Source: Lottia gigantea
Lineage: Eukaryota; Mollusca; Gastropoda; Lottiidae
DNA: 64,000 bases
Reading direction: 5' to 3'
NCBI RefSeq assembly: GCF_000327385.1
Contig: NW_008709379.1
Location: 976,427 to 1,040,426 of the forward strand
Below the pieces are notes generated by a model that ran no database searches, was not told the origin of the DNA, and saw only the letters and a list, made by a program, of their open reading frames with translations. The number at the start of each line of letters is the position of its first letter. Positions within the stretch are counted from its first letter, which is position 1. The position numbers and the translations under genes were made by a program. Shown here piece by piece: positions 1-19,000 of this stretch.

Positions 1-40
1 TGTTCACTATTAAAATAGTGCTCAATAAATCAATTGAAGA
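1..40 (+). repeat. Single stray unit of the 51-bp minisatellite
   Basis: The window opens with attaaaatagtgctcaat followed by atcaatt, which is the core of the 51-bp unit tandemly repeated at 15.26-15.86 kb. A further single unit is at about 40920-40968. The array may continue beyond the left edge. Confidence 0.7.
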
Positions 41-265
41 AAGACATTGAAATTTAAGAATCTAAAACTTGTTCAAACAACTGACCTATTTCAGCTTGTG
101 TTTCTGCTGAGGTTCAGCGTGATACTCCGAGTAACAACATGTTTTAAAATTCTAGGTTCTGTTTTAATATTTCTAATGGGATTATATAATAACATGGCGA
201 ATTTAACGCCTCGTTTCGAGTCTGTTTAAAGACGCGCAGAGATGGAATTGGTGTCAGCATATTTA

Positions 266-7558
<7,293 letters not shown>

Positions 7559-8385
7559 CTAAAACAGATAATAGGACATTAAAAATCATGGAAACCAATA
7601 GCACGACAAATATGACCCTACGGATGGGATTAATTGCCGATAAGCCATATCGCGTCCGAGTTAGGGGTAAAGTCAGATTTGTCGAGCTAGGAATACAACA
7701 GCTTCAATTGATTTCAGAAGTCAATCAGAAGTGACAGATTACACAGATATTGTACTACTAATGCATCATGGCTTTGCATTTAAAGTGGACGGAAACTGTC
7801 GAATTTATAGAAAAGTTGACATACACGTTATGGATGCTCGGCTTTCTTGGCTGATCATTTGTCATGTGCCCTGCATGGATGATTGCTGTAACCATCGCCA
7901 TTCGTAGTTTCAAATGGAGACAAGAATCGCTGGGACAGTTACATAGAAACATGGATTTCAGTGATTATTGAGCGTTTTTTATCACAAAGAAGTGGTTCTT
8001 AAAACGCAGTCATGAGTAAATTATTTAATATTTGAAAACATCAAGAAATGTCATTTCAGCAATAAATAATGTCATGAAAAGTGCAAAACATTTTGTTTTT
8101 GTTGTATTGTTAACCTGTCTGCTTAAAATAAACTCTACGGTGCAACAAAGTTAATGATAACAGAAAAAATAAAATTAAAATAAAGTGGTTAAGAGGTGGG
8201 TGGAGAGAATGAAGTGACGTAGAAACTTATGCAAGCTGTCAATCAAATGTCACGTGATTAAGAATATCTTTATGAAATTAATTTCCGCTTAAAAGAAAAT
8301 TTAGACAATGCTGATTGGGTGAAAGTGTGGGTTTGGTTCTAAGAGAAATATGCTCAGAATAATGCCCAGAATGATGCCCAATCCA

Positions 8386-8573
8386 CAGTGGCGGAGCCAA
8401 AGGGGGGGGGGGGGGGCAGAGGGGGCAGCACAAACCCTCGCAGCCCCCTCGCAGCCCCGAAAGCATGTTTTTCGGGCAAAAATCTCATAATTAGGTTAAA
8501 GATTCGGGCAATCTCAGATATCTCGCCCTCACTTCCCCCCTTCTCGGACGTAAACCTGGCTCCACTTCTGCCA
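8386..8573. mobile_element. Short MITE with CAGTGGCGGAGCC ends
   Basis: Left end CAGTGGCGGAGCCA. The right end is its decayed inverse (tggctccacttctg). The interior shares caaaaatctcataattagg and the cgaaagcatgtttttcgggc region, inverted, with the copy at 1038-1197. It contains a run of about 16 G. It has no coding capacity. Confidence 0.65.
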
Positions 8574-11500
8574 TTACAAGAAGTGCATTATTTTGTTTAT
8601 ACATTTTGTGTATCTCGGAGAAAGTCTTAATCTCCCGATTGTAAGATCGAAAAAAGGAAGTTTTGCAAAATTCAGTGTCTACTGGACATATAATAAACAT
8701 TAGAAAATATCTTTATAATCCTTTGAACCATGCCACTGCGTTATATTAAAGCATTTACGCCTTTCGTTTACATATTGAATACGTTAAACCACTGAATTTG
8801 ATTTATTGTGCAAAAAATGGTTGGAACTGGCTGACTAATCAGATTTTTTCAGCTAGCTAGTTTTTAAAAATTAGATGATTTCCTCAATTAAAAAAATAGC
8901 AAGTTAAATACAAAAACATACATTGTATGTGGTATTATATAAAGGTTTTTTTTGTTATTATTCATTTATTCAAATAATCATCTCACAATTTGTATAAAAT
9001 CTTTTCAAATTTTATGTTCAGTGCGACAGTACTAAGTGATGATCGTCTTGAATATTAGGGTAAGGCCTTACCAAAATAATTTTCTGTTCATCGGGAATTC
9101 CGTACCCGACTTTCCGTTCTCGAAATATTACTATTTGAAATTAAAAAGTAAAAATCCGTATGTATACGAAGAATTCTCAAAAAAAAAAAATTTTTTACAG
9201 CATCAGTTTGAGCTAGAACATGTTTCTTTTCTTATGAAATGATTTTGAATTCAACATTTTTTCCATTTTTTGACCAGATTTTAAAACTGCAGGCCTTTCA
9301 TTTATTTTTGAATTAATCTAATTCCTTTGTTAAACTCGGATAATTCATGACATAAATGAAGCACAATTTTTTTTAATTTCGTTCGCTCGTATTATTTTTT
9401 TCAAGAAATCCCGAAAAGCAGAACATGATTTTGGTATGGCCTAAGTCCTGTGATGGAAATCATGCTCTCTACTGCCATGCTGCTTGCAGGTATGGCTAGA
9501 TATTCTTGGGCAAGTTCTGTGCCTTTGAAGTCAGTTATCGGGGCCGTAATGGGTTCTTTTTGTATGGGGCAAAAATCCTGTTGCCTTTGAAGTCAGTTAT
9601 AAGACAAAAATGAGATATGTCATGCAGCGCAACGTTTTCTGTAAACAATAACCACTGTAACCACTTTGTTGTAGATATCAAATAAGCAATATATCAGCTG
9701 ATATATCAATATTTTTAAATTTTTCATTTTCATTTTATTTCTACTTTATTTTTGTCAAATTTGCCTTAATGTACACACAGCCCTTGTTATTACTTTATTT
9801 CATCACTTTCGGCTGACATTAAGTAGCGATATATTTAGAGATAATATATTTATATTTTCAATTTTTCACACAAAATTTCGTTTAGATTTCATAATTATAT
9901 AATTTTTTAAGCAAAATTCAGCAGGATGCATTTACCCCAATTGCCTTGGTGTACTTACGTTTTCTCTTTCCTCACCTGTCAGTGCATGCATTCATAATCA
10001 CAGTGACACAGTGACTTCACTCAACAACTAACATTTCTGTCGACAGATCTTATTTCGTACTTTGATGAGATGGTAAAAAGTGTCGGTTTCAACATTAATG
10101 AGTAAGTGTTACATAATGAAAAGTGGTATCAGGTGTCTAGAAGAGTAATCATATCCTGTCTCAAGGTTTAGCTTTTAATATTTTGCGGTAAGGTGCAAAA
10201 AGGAGTGTATCTGACATATTATGTCGCTTAAAATGCACAAAAATGTGCTATAAAAAAATATGAATGATGACATGTTCATCTATCTTTTAGACTTGTGAAT
10301 TCAACGGCGTCTTAAAGCCTGGTTCACATTTTCATAGGAAGAGAACAATGCGATTTACATGTGGGTATTTGTTTTGTTTGCAGATCTTTGTAGTGTTTTT
10401 TCAACTGACGCGTTGGTCGCAATATAATTATACTTAGTGATTACTTGATTATCATGCTGAAGGTTTAAACCATTGGGATGTACTGTGTTCAACTTGTCCA
10501 TTCCATAGCTCCCGCGCAGCAATCTTCTATGATTTGGTTTTATATTTTGCATCGGTGCAACAGTTTGATACAGTTATAAAAGGTGTGTACCGATTTACAT
10601 AGCAGCTTTTTAAATATTTATATCATAGCAGGGCTCGTAACATCGTGTCCAAACCACGCCCAACTCGCCATACTTACTCGAATTCGTGATACGATGAGCT
10701 CATAACTGAATGTTATGTAAAAAAAAAATTGCAATCGCGCCGTTTTCAACAAAGTTAAAAGTAAAGAAGATCATAAATCAAGGATTGCTCCCCCTATTAA
10801 CTTAACCTCTCTACAATACCTTTATTTAACTTATTGAAGTTTAAGGCGCAGAATTCGATATACTATCTATGTTTATCTCGACTACATTGCCTAGTTTCTA
10901 CTCCTATATTATCTTAAAAGGGCAGTCTGATATTTTTAGTGGGTTGAAAATGTTTGATACTCAAATTAATTCAAAATAGAAACTAAAATAAAGAGATATG
11001 TGTTCCTTATGTCATCCGAAATTTTAACTGAACAAATCCTTCATTCGTTAATTTTTCAACGCCAAAAATATTTGAATGTTTTGCGTTAACTATTTAATTT
11101 TTTTTTATGTTTTTTGGAAGGTGATGGAAAACTACTATAAAGATTTCAGAATGCTAAACGCCTAATTAGAGAGAAAAATTCTGATCAAACTGTTTTGTTA
11201 TTGCTTTGTTAACAATTAGTACACCCAGTTTTCATATCAACTATGAACTAGTTAACCCGATTCTAAATTAACCCTTTTAAAACAAATTCAGTTTGATCGA
11301 GTAGTTACATTGAACTAAATAGCATATTTTAGAAATATTTTCAGGTATAATTTACGACGTGTTTAATGATGAAAATTGTGAATACGACGGTAGTGTAAAC
11401 GATGCCTTATTATTATATCACTCTTGTAGTCATGTGATAAAAACAAGTTAGCCTAATTTTTCATTTCAGACATTCAAGGTTATGTAATACTGGTTTTCGT

Positions 11501-12044
11501 ATAATTAATGTTAGTTTTTATATATTTAATTCATTCAGAGATATAAACATATTTTTCTCAAAATACGTACCTAATGGAAAACTGCAAAAGCAGGCCTGTG
11601 GCTACCGGGGGATTCCCCCCCCCTCCCCCCCCCCCCCCCCCAACCCTCCTCCATGAAAAAATTCGGACAGCCGACAAAAGCCATTACAGAAACTAAACAC
11701 CATACACCATTGCTCTTCCGCGTATATTACTTGTCCCTCATCAAGTCTGGCTACGGTTCTGTGCATAAGGCATTTGCATGAGACAAAACTCGGAAGCCCC
11801 TGTGTGCTACCTACTGTTCGCATTAAAGTTAGAAGTCGAAAAGAACAAAATGTGGACAGCCAGTTGTCCTTTATTACAATCGTCCTTAATACGGTAAGGA
11901 AAGTATTCCCAAATCCATTTGTTATGATTTCGTCTTGAACTTTCGATGGCTCTGCGAATGAGGCGCTTAATCGTTAGTCAGAGCTTATAATCAGGCATAA
12001 TCAGGTATAAGCCTATTTTCGGATTTCTTCTTTGCCGTCGGAAG

Positions 12045-12092
12045 CACTGATATTCATATGGGAAAAGTTCCTTGTCTCTCTGATGGGACTGT
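12045..12092 (+). mobile_element. SINE scrap
   Basis: The segment catatgggaaaagttccttg followed by tctctctgatgggactg corresponds to the middle of the SINE at 57970-58336. Only about 48 bp is recognisable. Confidence 0.45.
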
Positions 12093-12869
12093 TTTAACCA
12101 TTTCACACCTAATTCATACTATTAGAATATTTATTATTTCAACGTTTCAATGTGGTTTTCACGCCGTAACCCGGAATATAATGAATTATCTATCCATAAT
12201 ATTTGTCTTTTTTATCTTTTAATTTGTGCTTCTATTATACCATTTAAGGATCATTCCATTGTGCTTGATCACTGTAACAAACTGATGCTAGAACAGGAAT
12301 TTAAATGTTTTGGTTCTAAAGTTTCAAATATTAAGCTGAAATACTCACCCAAAACTGTGTATTACAGAAATCCATGCTTCACTCCACTCCAACCATACCT
12401 TACCCTAACTATATAAATAATTCCTAGTAAGAATATATTTTGCTTGTTCGACAAATTTAAGTCACGTGACAATACAATCGTGGGATAGGAGCTGATTATT
12501 TTTTCGAATGGTTGAATCGAATTTGTGACAAGGACTAATTAATGAATCTGATTGGATGGCGGCCTAATGATCTGTTCTTTGATCTTTATCACTGCCGGCC
12601 GCATCGCTATGAATGATTATCCATGTATTTTATTTCTTCTCAATTTGAGAGGAACGCGTGTATGAGGATCAATCGTGTCCTTGGCGAGCTTCAAACATAT
12701 CATTTCAGTTCTCTTAGGATAGGACGTAAAACGTAAAAATAAATATAAAGTGTAGTGCAAATCCGCCATTCATTTTATCACACACAAAAAAGCTTAAATG
12801 AAATTACCATTTATTCCATAGCAAACCAGTAACTCGTAACATTCCCTCCACCTACTTGCGAAACATTAA

Positions 12870-13181
12870 AGGAATTGAAACAGGATTTCAAAATTTTTTT
12901 GTGTATCGGGGACACTGATAGTATCAATTTGCACCATTCCAAATTTCAGTTAGATGCCTTTGGTTCCAGCAATTCTACTAAAACTAAGTGACGATGACGT
13001 CACTAATCGCGAAGTCCTAATATTGTGATACAAGCATAATATTAGTGACGTCATCAAACACTTATTATTTGTGGAATGACAGGAACCACAGACGTCTAAT
13101 TAAAACATTGGAATGGTGCAAATTGATACTATTAGTGTTACCGGTACTCATAAAATCTTAGAAAACCTCTTTACAATTCCT
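12870..13181. mobile_element. TTAA-flanked MITE, family II (AGGAATTG ends)
   Basis: Begins AGGAATTG and ends CAATTCCT, with TTAA directly outside on each side (12866-12869 and 13182-13185). Sub-terminal arms atagtatcaatttgcacc and ggtgcaaattgatactat make a long inverted repeat. TTAA target sites suggest piggyBac-type mobilisation. Relatives: 32081-32272 and about 39992-40120. Confidence 0.75.
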
Positions 13182-14934
13182 TTAAAACGTAACGCCATTT
13201 TCCGTGTTTAATAAAGTGTAGCACATACAGCTATAAATTCCACATCATTCATTTCATATTAAGGCAGAACACCGATGCAAGCAAAGCACTCTTTCGCTAC
13301 ATTACACCTCACACATACAACACATTAAATATGCATCTTATTTATGCTTTGAATTATATTTTATGTTTTGAATATGTTTATCTTCATTAGAATATATATA
13401 TAAGTGACAGAACACGTTTCATCTCTTGCTTAAATAGATAAATTTTTGCCTAATATACACGTGTTATCATACCCTTAATATTCCAAATGAAATTAAATGG
13501 AGTTTTACACCATAATTGTCTGCACCCAGGTGGGTTTATAAACACGGAAGACGCCAAGATAGATTCAAGTCGAAACCGTTCCAAGAAACTTTGAAAATTG
13601 TGCCATTATTGAAAGAAATGGAATAATATCGTGTGGAAGTTTAATAGTTTTTATATTAGACATAAGTGTCATATCGTTATTTCCCCTCCCTCCCTCCCAG
13701 GACCACAAAACATTTCTCAAGCTCAGCTTAATGCCAGAAACATTGTGCACTTAGGAATAGATTGATATATTTGTCTTTGATACAGTCAGTTATGCAACTG
13801 TAATAGCTGCATTTACTAATTTTAGTAAAAGCTAGTATTGGAATGTACTGTAGATGTATATGTTTATCCACTTATATCTACTAGTCTCCACGGTTGAACT
13901 TGTCTGTGACACCCGTCATTGATAGCAACAGAATAAAAAAATAGGAGTCTCGTCAAAAAGTGCAAAAACTGCAGTAAATGTACATATTTCTATGAACGCA
14001 CGAATGGGTAGATAATAAGTAATTGGGGATGATTTTATTGTATAAACATGTTTATAGGGGGTAATAATAGAAAAAATGTGCTCATGGATGAATACAAGTA
14101 CAAGTTCAGGGTGACTTCCCAGATATAAAATCCACTAACTCAGCGATTCACGAATTCACTATCTAATATATCTCCTCAAAGTGGTAAGGAAAAAACTCGA
14201 TTAACTTTTTTATAAATCAGAATTCCACCTTGTAAGATCTAAAGATAATCGAGTCTACAATATTTGAAGTATTGTGAAGGGAAGATAGACTGGATTAATT
14301 AGACTCATCTAAGTTTTATGTACTTTTATGTCAATTTGTTTTGCAAGCTTGGAATCAAGATATTGCTTTTATACAGCTTAATGAAAAACTGTATTGTAGA
14401 TTGCTGAGAAAAATAAACCCCTCTTTCTATTCCATATAATGTAATTATTGCAGACCTCAGATCTATCTATCAGATGTTCAATTTGAACACACCAATTAAG
14501 GATTTAATGAAGCTATTTTTTTGAATTTGTACGTGTTATATCGAATGAATGGCAAAAATGAAATGCAATATACGCAGAGTATTGATTATTTTCAGGTCGA
14601 CATAATATCCTTCTCGACTTGGTTTGTCAAGCTGGCATGCCTTCCGGAAGGACCTCACTGTTATGGTTGTTTATTCGGTATATTTACACATATTTTACCT
14701 TAAAAGCGCACATCTAATGGTTAATTTCCGAATAGCAAAAAAAAGAATAATAATATTGGGAATTCACCACATCATTTATCAAACACGATATTAACAATAT
14801 TATGTCATTATCATAATTATCAATTTCATATAGTAATCGCATAGAAACACTTGATCGAAAACAACCATTAAAACAATACAAGTAAAATACAATAACATAA
14901 TAACAAATACAAATACAAATATCTTCACTGTTAA

Positions 14935-15258
14935 AGATGGGTTTCCTTATTTTTTAGTGTCAAATTAAGCAAACTATTTGATTAATTGGAGTTTCTAATG
15001 AATTATCATGTATTCTTAATCATATCATTATATGTTCTTATTAAAAGTCATAAATCATAAATATCCATGTATGTTCAGTCTTTCTGACCTTTATTGGTCG
15101 GTCACTCATTGGAATTTTACTGCTAATTCTCTTCTTATTTAGCAAATAATATGAATTAATTATAGACATGTGAGACAAACTAGTCAGTAGAACACCTCTA
15201 CTTTCTATTCAGAAGATAGCATTTTCATTTTCATAAATAAAAATAAGGGAACCCATCT
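14935..15258. mobile_element. TTAA-flanked MITE, family I (AGATGGG ends)
   Basis: Starts AGATGGGTTTCCTTATT and ends AATAAGGGAACCCATCT, with TTAA at 14931-14934 and 15259-15262. The right flank is a 51-bp minisatellite unit and the left flank (cttcactgttaa) resembles the same unit (accactgttaa), so it appears to have landed in a TTAA inside that array. Relatives: 41221-41580 in the other orientation, and a truncated copy at 26495-26745. Confidence 0.8.
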
Positions 15259-15860
15259 TTAAAATAGTCCTCAATATGTCAATTGTAGAGCTACATGGAA
15301 ATACCACTATTAAAATAGTGCTCAATGCATCAATTGTAGAGCGATATAGAAATACCACTGTTAAAATAGTGCTCAAAGCATCAATTGTAGAGTTGCATGG
15401 AAATACCACTATTAAAATAGTGCTCAGTGCATCAATTGTAGAGCGATATAGAAATACCACTATTAAAATAGTGCTCAATGCATCAATTGTAGAGCGATAT
15501 AGAAATACCATTGTTAAAATAGTGCTCAATACATCAATTGTAGAGCGATACAGAAATACAACTGTTAAAATAGTGCTCAATACATCAATTGTAGAGCGAT
15601 ATAGAAATACCATTGTTAAAATAGTGCTCAATACATCAATTATAGAGCGATATAGAAATACCACTGTTAAAATAGTGCTAAATACATCAATTGTAGAGCT
15701 ATATAGAAATACCACTGTTAAAATAGTGCTCAATACATCAATTGTAGAGCGATATATAAATACCATTGTTAAAATATTACTCAATACACCAATTGTAGAG
15801 CGATACAAAAAATACCACTGTTAAAATAATGCTCCATAGATCAATCGTAGAACGATACAA
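15259..15860 (+). repeat. 51-bp minisatellite
   Basis: About 11-12 units of 51 bp (core attaaaatagtgctcaa, then catcaattgtagagcg, then atagaaataccact). Because 51 is a multiple of three and the unit lacks stops in one frame on each strand, it gives long but spurious open frames on both strands (about 180-200 codons). Stray single units occur at 1-40 and 40920-40968. Confidence 0.92.
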
Positions 15861-16068
15861 AAAAAAACTTTTATAAATAGTAAAATATATCAAAAATATA
15901 AATATACGATAATATATAAGTATGTTTACGTTCACCAATCATTTTGTACCGTATGACCTTTTAAAATAATGGTCCGACTCATTGCCTAAACAATTGATGA
16001 AGTCTAACATACGGCAAACAAACATAATTTTGAGCGAATAAGTTTCAATACAAAAATGAATCAAATAA

Positions 16069-19000
16069 TCATACATCCATTTCGCGTGAATAATTTGGTT
16101 CACATGCACTAGGAAATGGGTTTAATTCCTCACCGGTGATATAAGAAGTTGTTCGTTTATATTCGGGGTGTACAGGCGGGGTAGATCCGACTTTGCCGGA
16201 CTTTTCAGGCCGTATAGTATCTGTCTCCGCACTTTTGGATGGCAGGATTTTAGCATTTGGTGTGAACCCATTGTGGGAAAATCCTTGAGCAGTTTGATCT
16301 GGATTTTGAAATGTTATTGCACTATTTTGAGGATAATTATCCAGGGTAGGTGAAAATTCTCGAGAAGATACTTGTCTGAATGTTTGAATCGGAGGTGGTT
16401 CACTGTAAGTCCTTTGCCTGGAGGCGATATCAGGAACCCCGTCTTCTGAAACATGAACTGGATGAAGGTACGGATTAACAGTGGCGCCTCCATTATAAGC
16501 TAATTGATCTGGATTTCCGGATACTTGAGAGAGCGATTGATGCATTTCATTTTTAACGGAATCATTTTGGTCACGAATTCTTTTCAAAGTATCAGGAGAA
16601 TGATCGTTCGTGTGAACCGCGTGAAGATAGCCAGGGGACGTAACTGTTTGTTGGCCTCGCGGAGAATCTTGAATCTGTGTATGAACTAAAGGGGATGTTG
16701 GTGACATGGTTAACATGGGTTGGTGATATGATGATTGGGATGGATGAAGATATGGCGTTTTGTGGTACATGACTTGTGGTCCATTGGATATTACAGAAAC
16801 GACGTCCGTTGAAATTGGAGTTAGTTGTAAATAGGTCACTGGAACGGATAACTGGACTTGGTTGGTGTCAGATGGTTGCTCCTCTAGATCACTCTCTCTG
16901 CTACTGGAGCTGGTCGGAATTCCTAGGGACGATGAAGGCTGGTTCGTTGAAGTTGATATGACACTAGTAGAAGGGTGAGAAGAACTGGAATTATTTTGTG
17001 GTACAGTTATATCACAGCGTCCTGGAGAGTCGTAGCAGGATGAATGTGGATGGTACGACTCGCCGCTCGGCGTTGGAAGTGGAAGATCAATATCACGTCT
17101 TTCTCGTATGGGTGGCTTTCGACCTGCAGTAAAAATTCATTTTTTCGATGTTATTTACATACTTAGGTAGCTTTTATGAATATGAGAATTTATGAATTTC
17201 GAAAAAAAAAACAGATTTCTCATTACTCTTTCATTGTTGCTTATATTTTACTCGTGCAGTGAGGCTTACACAGAGACTTTATTTCTTAGAATAAATAACT
17301 CAGTAGGGACCGAGGAGCAATGAATACAGCTTTTCAAACAAAATTAAGGTTGATTGCCAATTTTTTAGTGATTTTCCGCTTTGGTGAGTAACGTACCAAC
17401 GCCTGCAACAAAGGTTTATCTCGGACAAAATCTTCACAATGTCAAGCTAATACGTCTTATACCTTGACTACATTAGCCAGATTTCGTGTGTCACAGGAGT
17501 TTGTAAATGGAACTATTTGATTGGATAGTATGCCAAAAAATACAGTCAATCAGAAGCCTTAACAGAAAATCTGTAAACAATAATGTTTACAGTCTTTATG
17601 TTGTATTGGTTTTATTTGCTGGGGTACAATCCGATAACATCGCTGCATTCACGATACAAGAAAGGTGACTATTGCAATCAATGTATAAGACGATACTTTT
17701 GGTGAGCGCACTTATATTGTAATAATACTTATTCTTATACCAAGACTTACCAAAATAGACAATTCCACCATGTCTGAGAATAAGAAATATTAGCATTCCA
17801 AGAAATATGAATAGCACGATAATAATGATTGATAGGACAACGACTGCGGCTATGTATCCGTTGTCGGAAGACTCCACGGCGGTCGGCGAACGAGCAGGTA
17901 CTCCGTCTCCATTGCCAGTATTAGGTGTCGTGACTGGTGAAACGTTAACTGGACAGACCCGGGCACAGCTGGGTTTGTATCGACACGGAGACTCTGGTGC
18001 AGGGATAATGTTTCCAACTTCACCGTAGAACCGTATTTTGTCGGCTTGCACAGCTAAATTCCCATCCTCGTAACTACCAACCTAGAACAAAATTCAAATT
18101 ATTTTGATATATATAAATCAAATGTCTAGAAGAGAGTCAACAGAGTCAACAGAATAAGATGTCGTTCAACATTCTCCTGTAGGGGTTGTAATTTTCATTG
18201 TTTAATTATGTTTCATAAAGGTTTGAAAGCCGAAGTTGTCAACCCGCTTTAAAATTTCATATGCGATATATAGTCAAATCTAATTCAATGCAGCCAGATC
18301 CCCACTCCCACCCCTCCTGAAAAAATTTTTTGGCCTCTGCTCAGCCCCTGTAGATGTAGGATTATTTTTGAAGTTCTCAGATCTGGTGTATTAAAGTCTG
18401 AGTTTAAAATATTTACATTCATTCTGAACCTTTATGAGACCTCCACGTTAAGAATTTTGACTTACTTTTACATAGCCATAATTCCCAGCAGAAAGTCTCT
18501 GAATATTATTCACCATAAACCCTGTTTTACCATTACCATTTTCATCAAATATCCCAAAACTCATCCCTGCATTGTTTGGTGTGGACGCTGAACGGATGTT
18601 CAACACAAAATGTTCTGGATTTGGTTTCGGACACTTTGATACACGACTGCATGTGTTCCCAACTGTAGCTTTGTATCCCAAACCTGCTGCAACAACGGCA
18701 TTTATAGTCTGGACGCTTCTTTGATTGTTGGCGTACATCTGAATACTTGTAGCGTCTAATTTCAGATCCGAAGAACATGTTTTAGAATATATATTTTCAA
18801 ATCCTCCTAAAACATTACATTGGAATACTGATTTCCAAAAGGAATTAAACCAAGTTTTAGGATAATCCGTTCCCGGAGTCAAACTCTCTAAATATGCTTT
18901 AAAATTGTTCGAAGCTACATGGGAAGTTTCTACGCTGAGAGTTATCGATCCTCGTGCTTTAATGTCGCGTCCATTTTGAATTATTTTCACATTCCGTCCC

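Larger units (their letters stand above)
7559..14930. other. Gene-poor stretch upstream of ABCC
   Basis: No supported coding exon was found. It should contain the missing first ABCC exon and promoter, but none stood out. Visible content: a CAGTGGCG MITE (8386-8573), a poly-C tract with a dispersed flank (11617-11710; a similar flank at 4560-4625), a SINE scrap (12045-12092) and a TTAA MITE (12870-13181). The rest is AT-rich single-copy-looking DNA. Confidence 0.6.

Noticed and set aside
7745-7960. First ABCC exon (64-codon minus frame)
   Set aside because: Its reading does not resemble an MRP N-terminus and gives no in-phase donor to the exon at 7558.
8388-8630. 80-codon plus frame with a poly-Gly start
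   Set aside because: Lies in a CAGTGGCG MITE; the Gly run is a poly-G tract.
12150-12416. 88-codon plus-strand frame
   Set aside because: AT-rich with no motif or splice context, and no support from neighbours.
15209-15824. Open frames of 182-199 codons on both strands
   Set aside because: They are produced by the 51-bp minisatellite; no start context, splice sites or non-repeat content.
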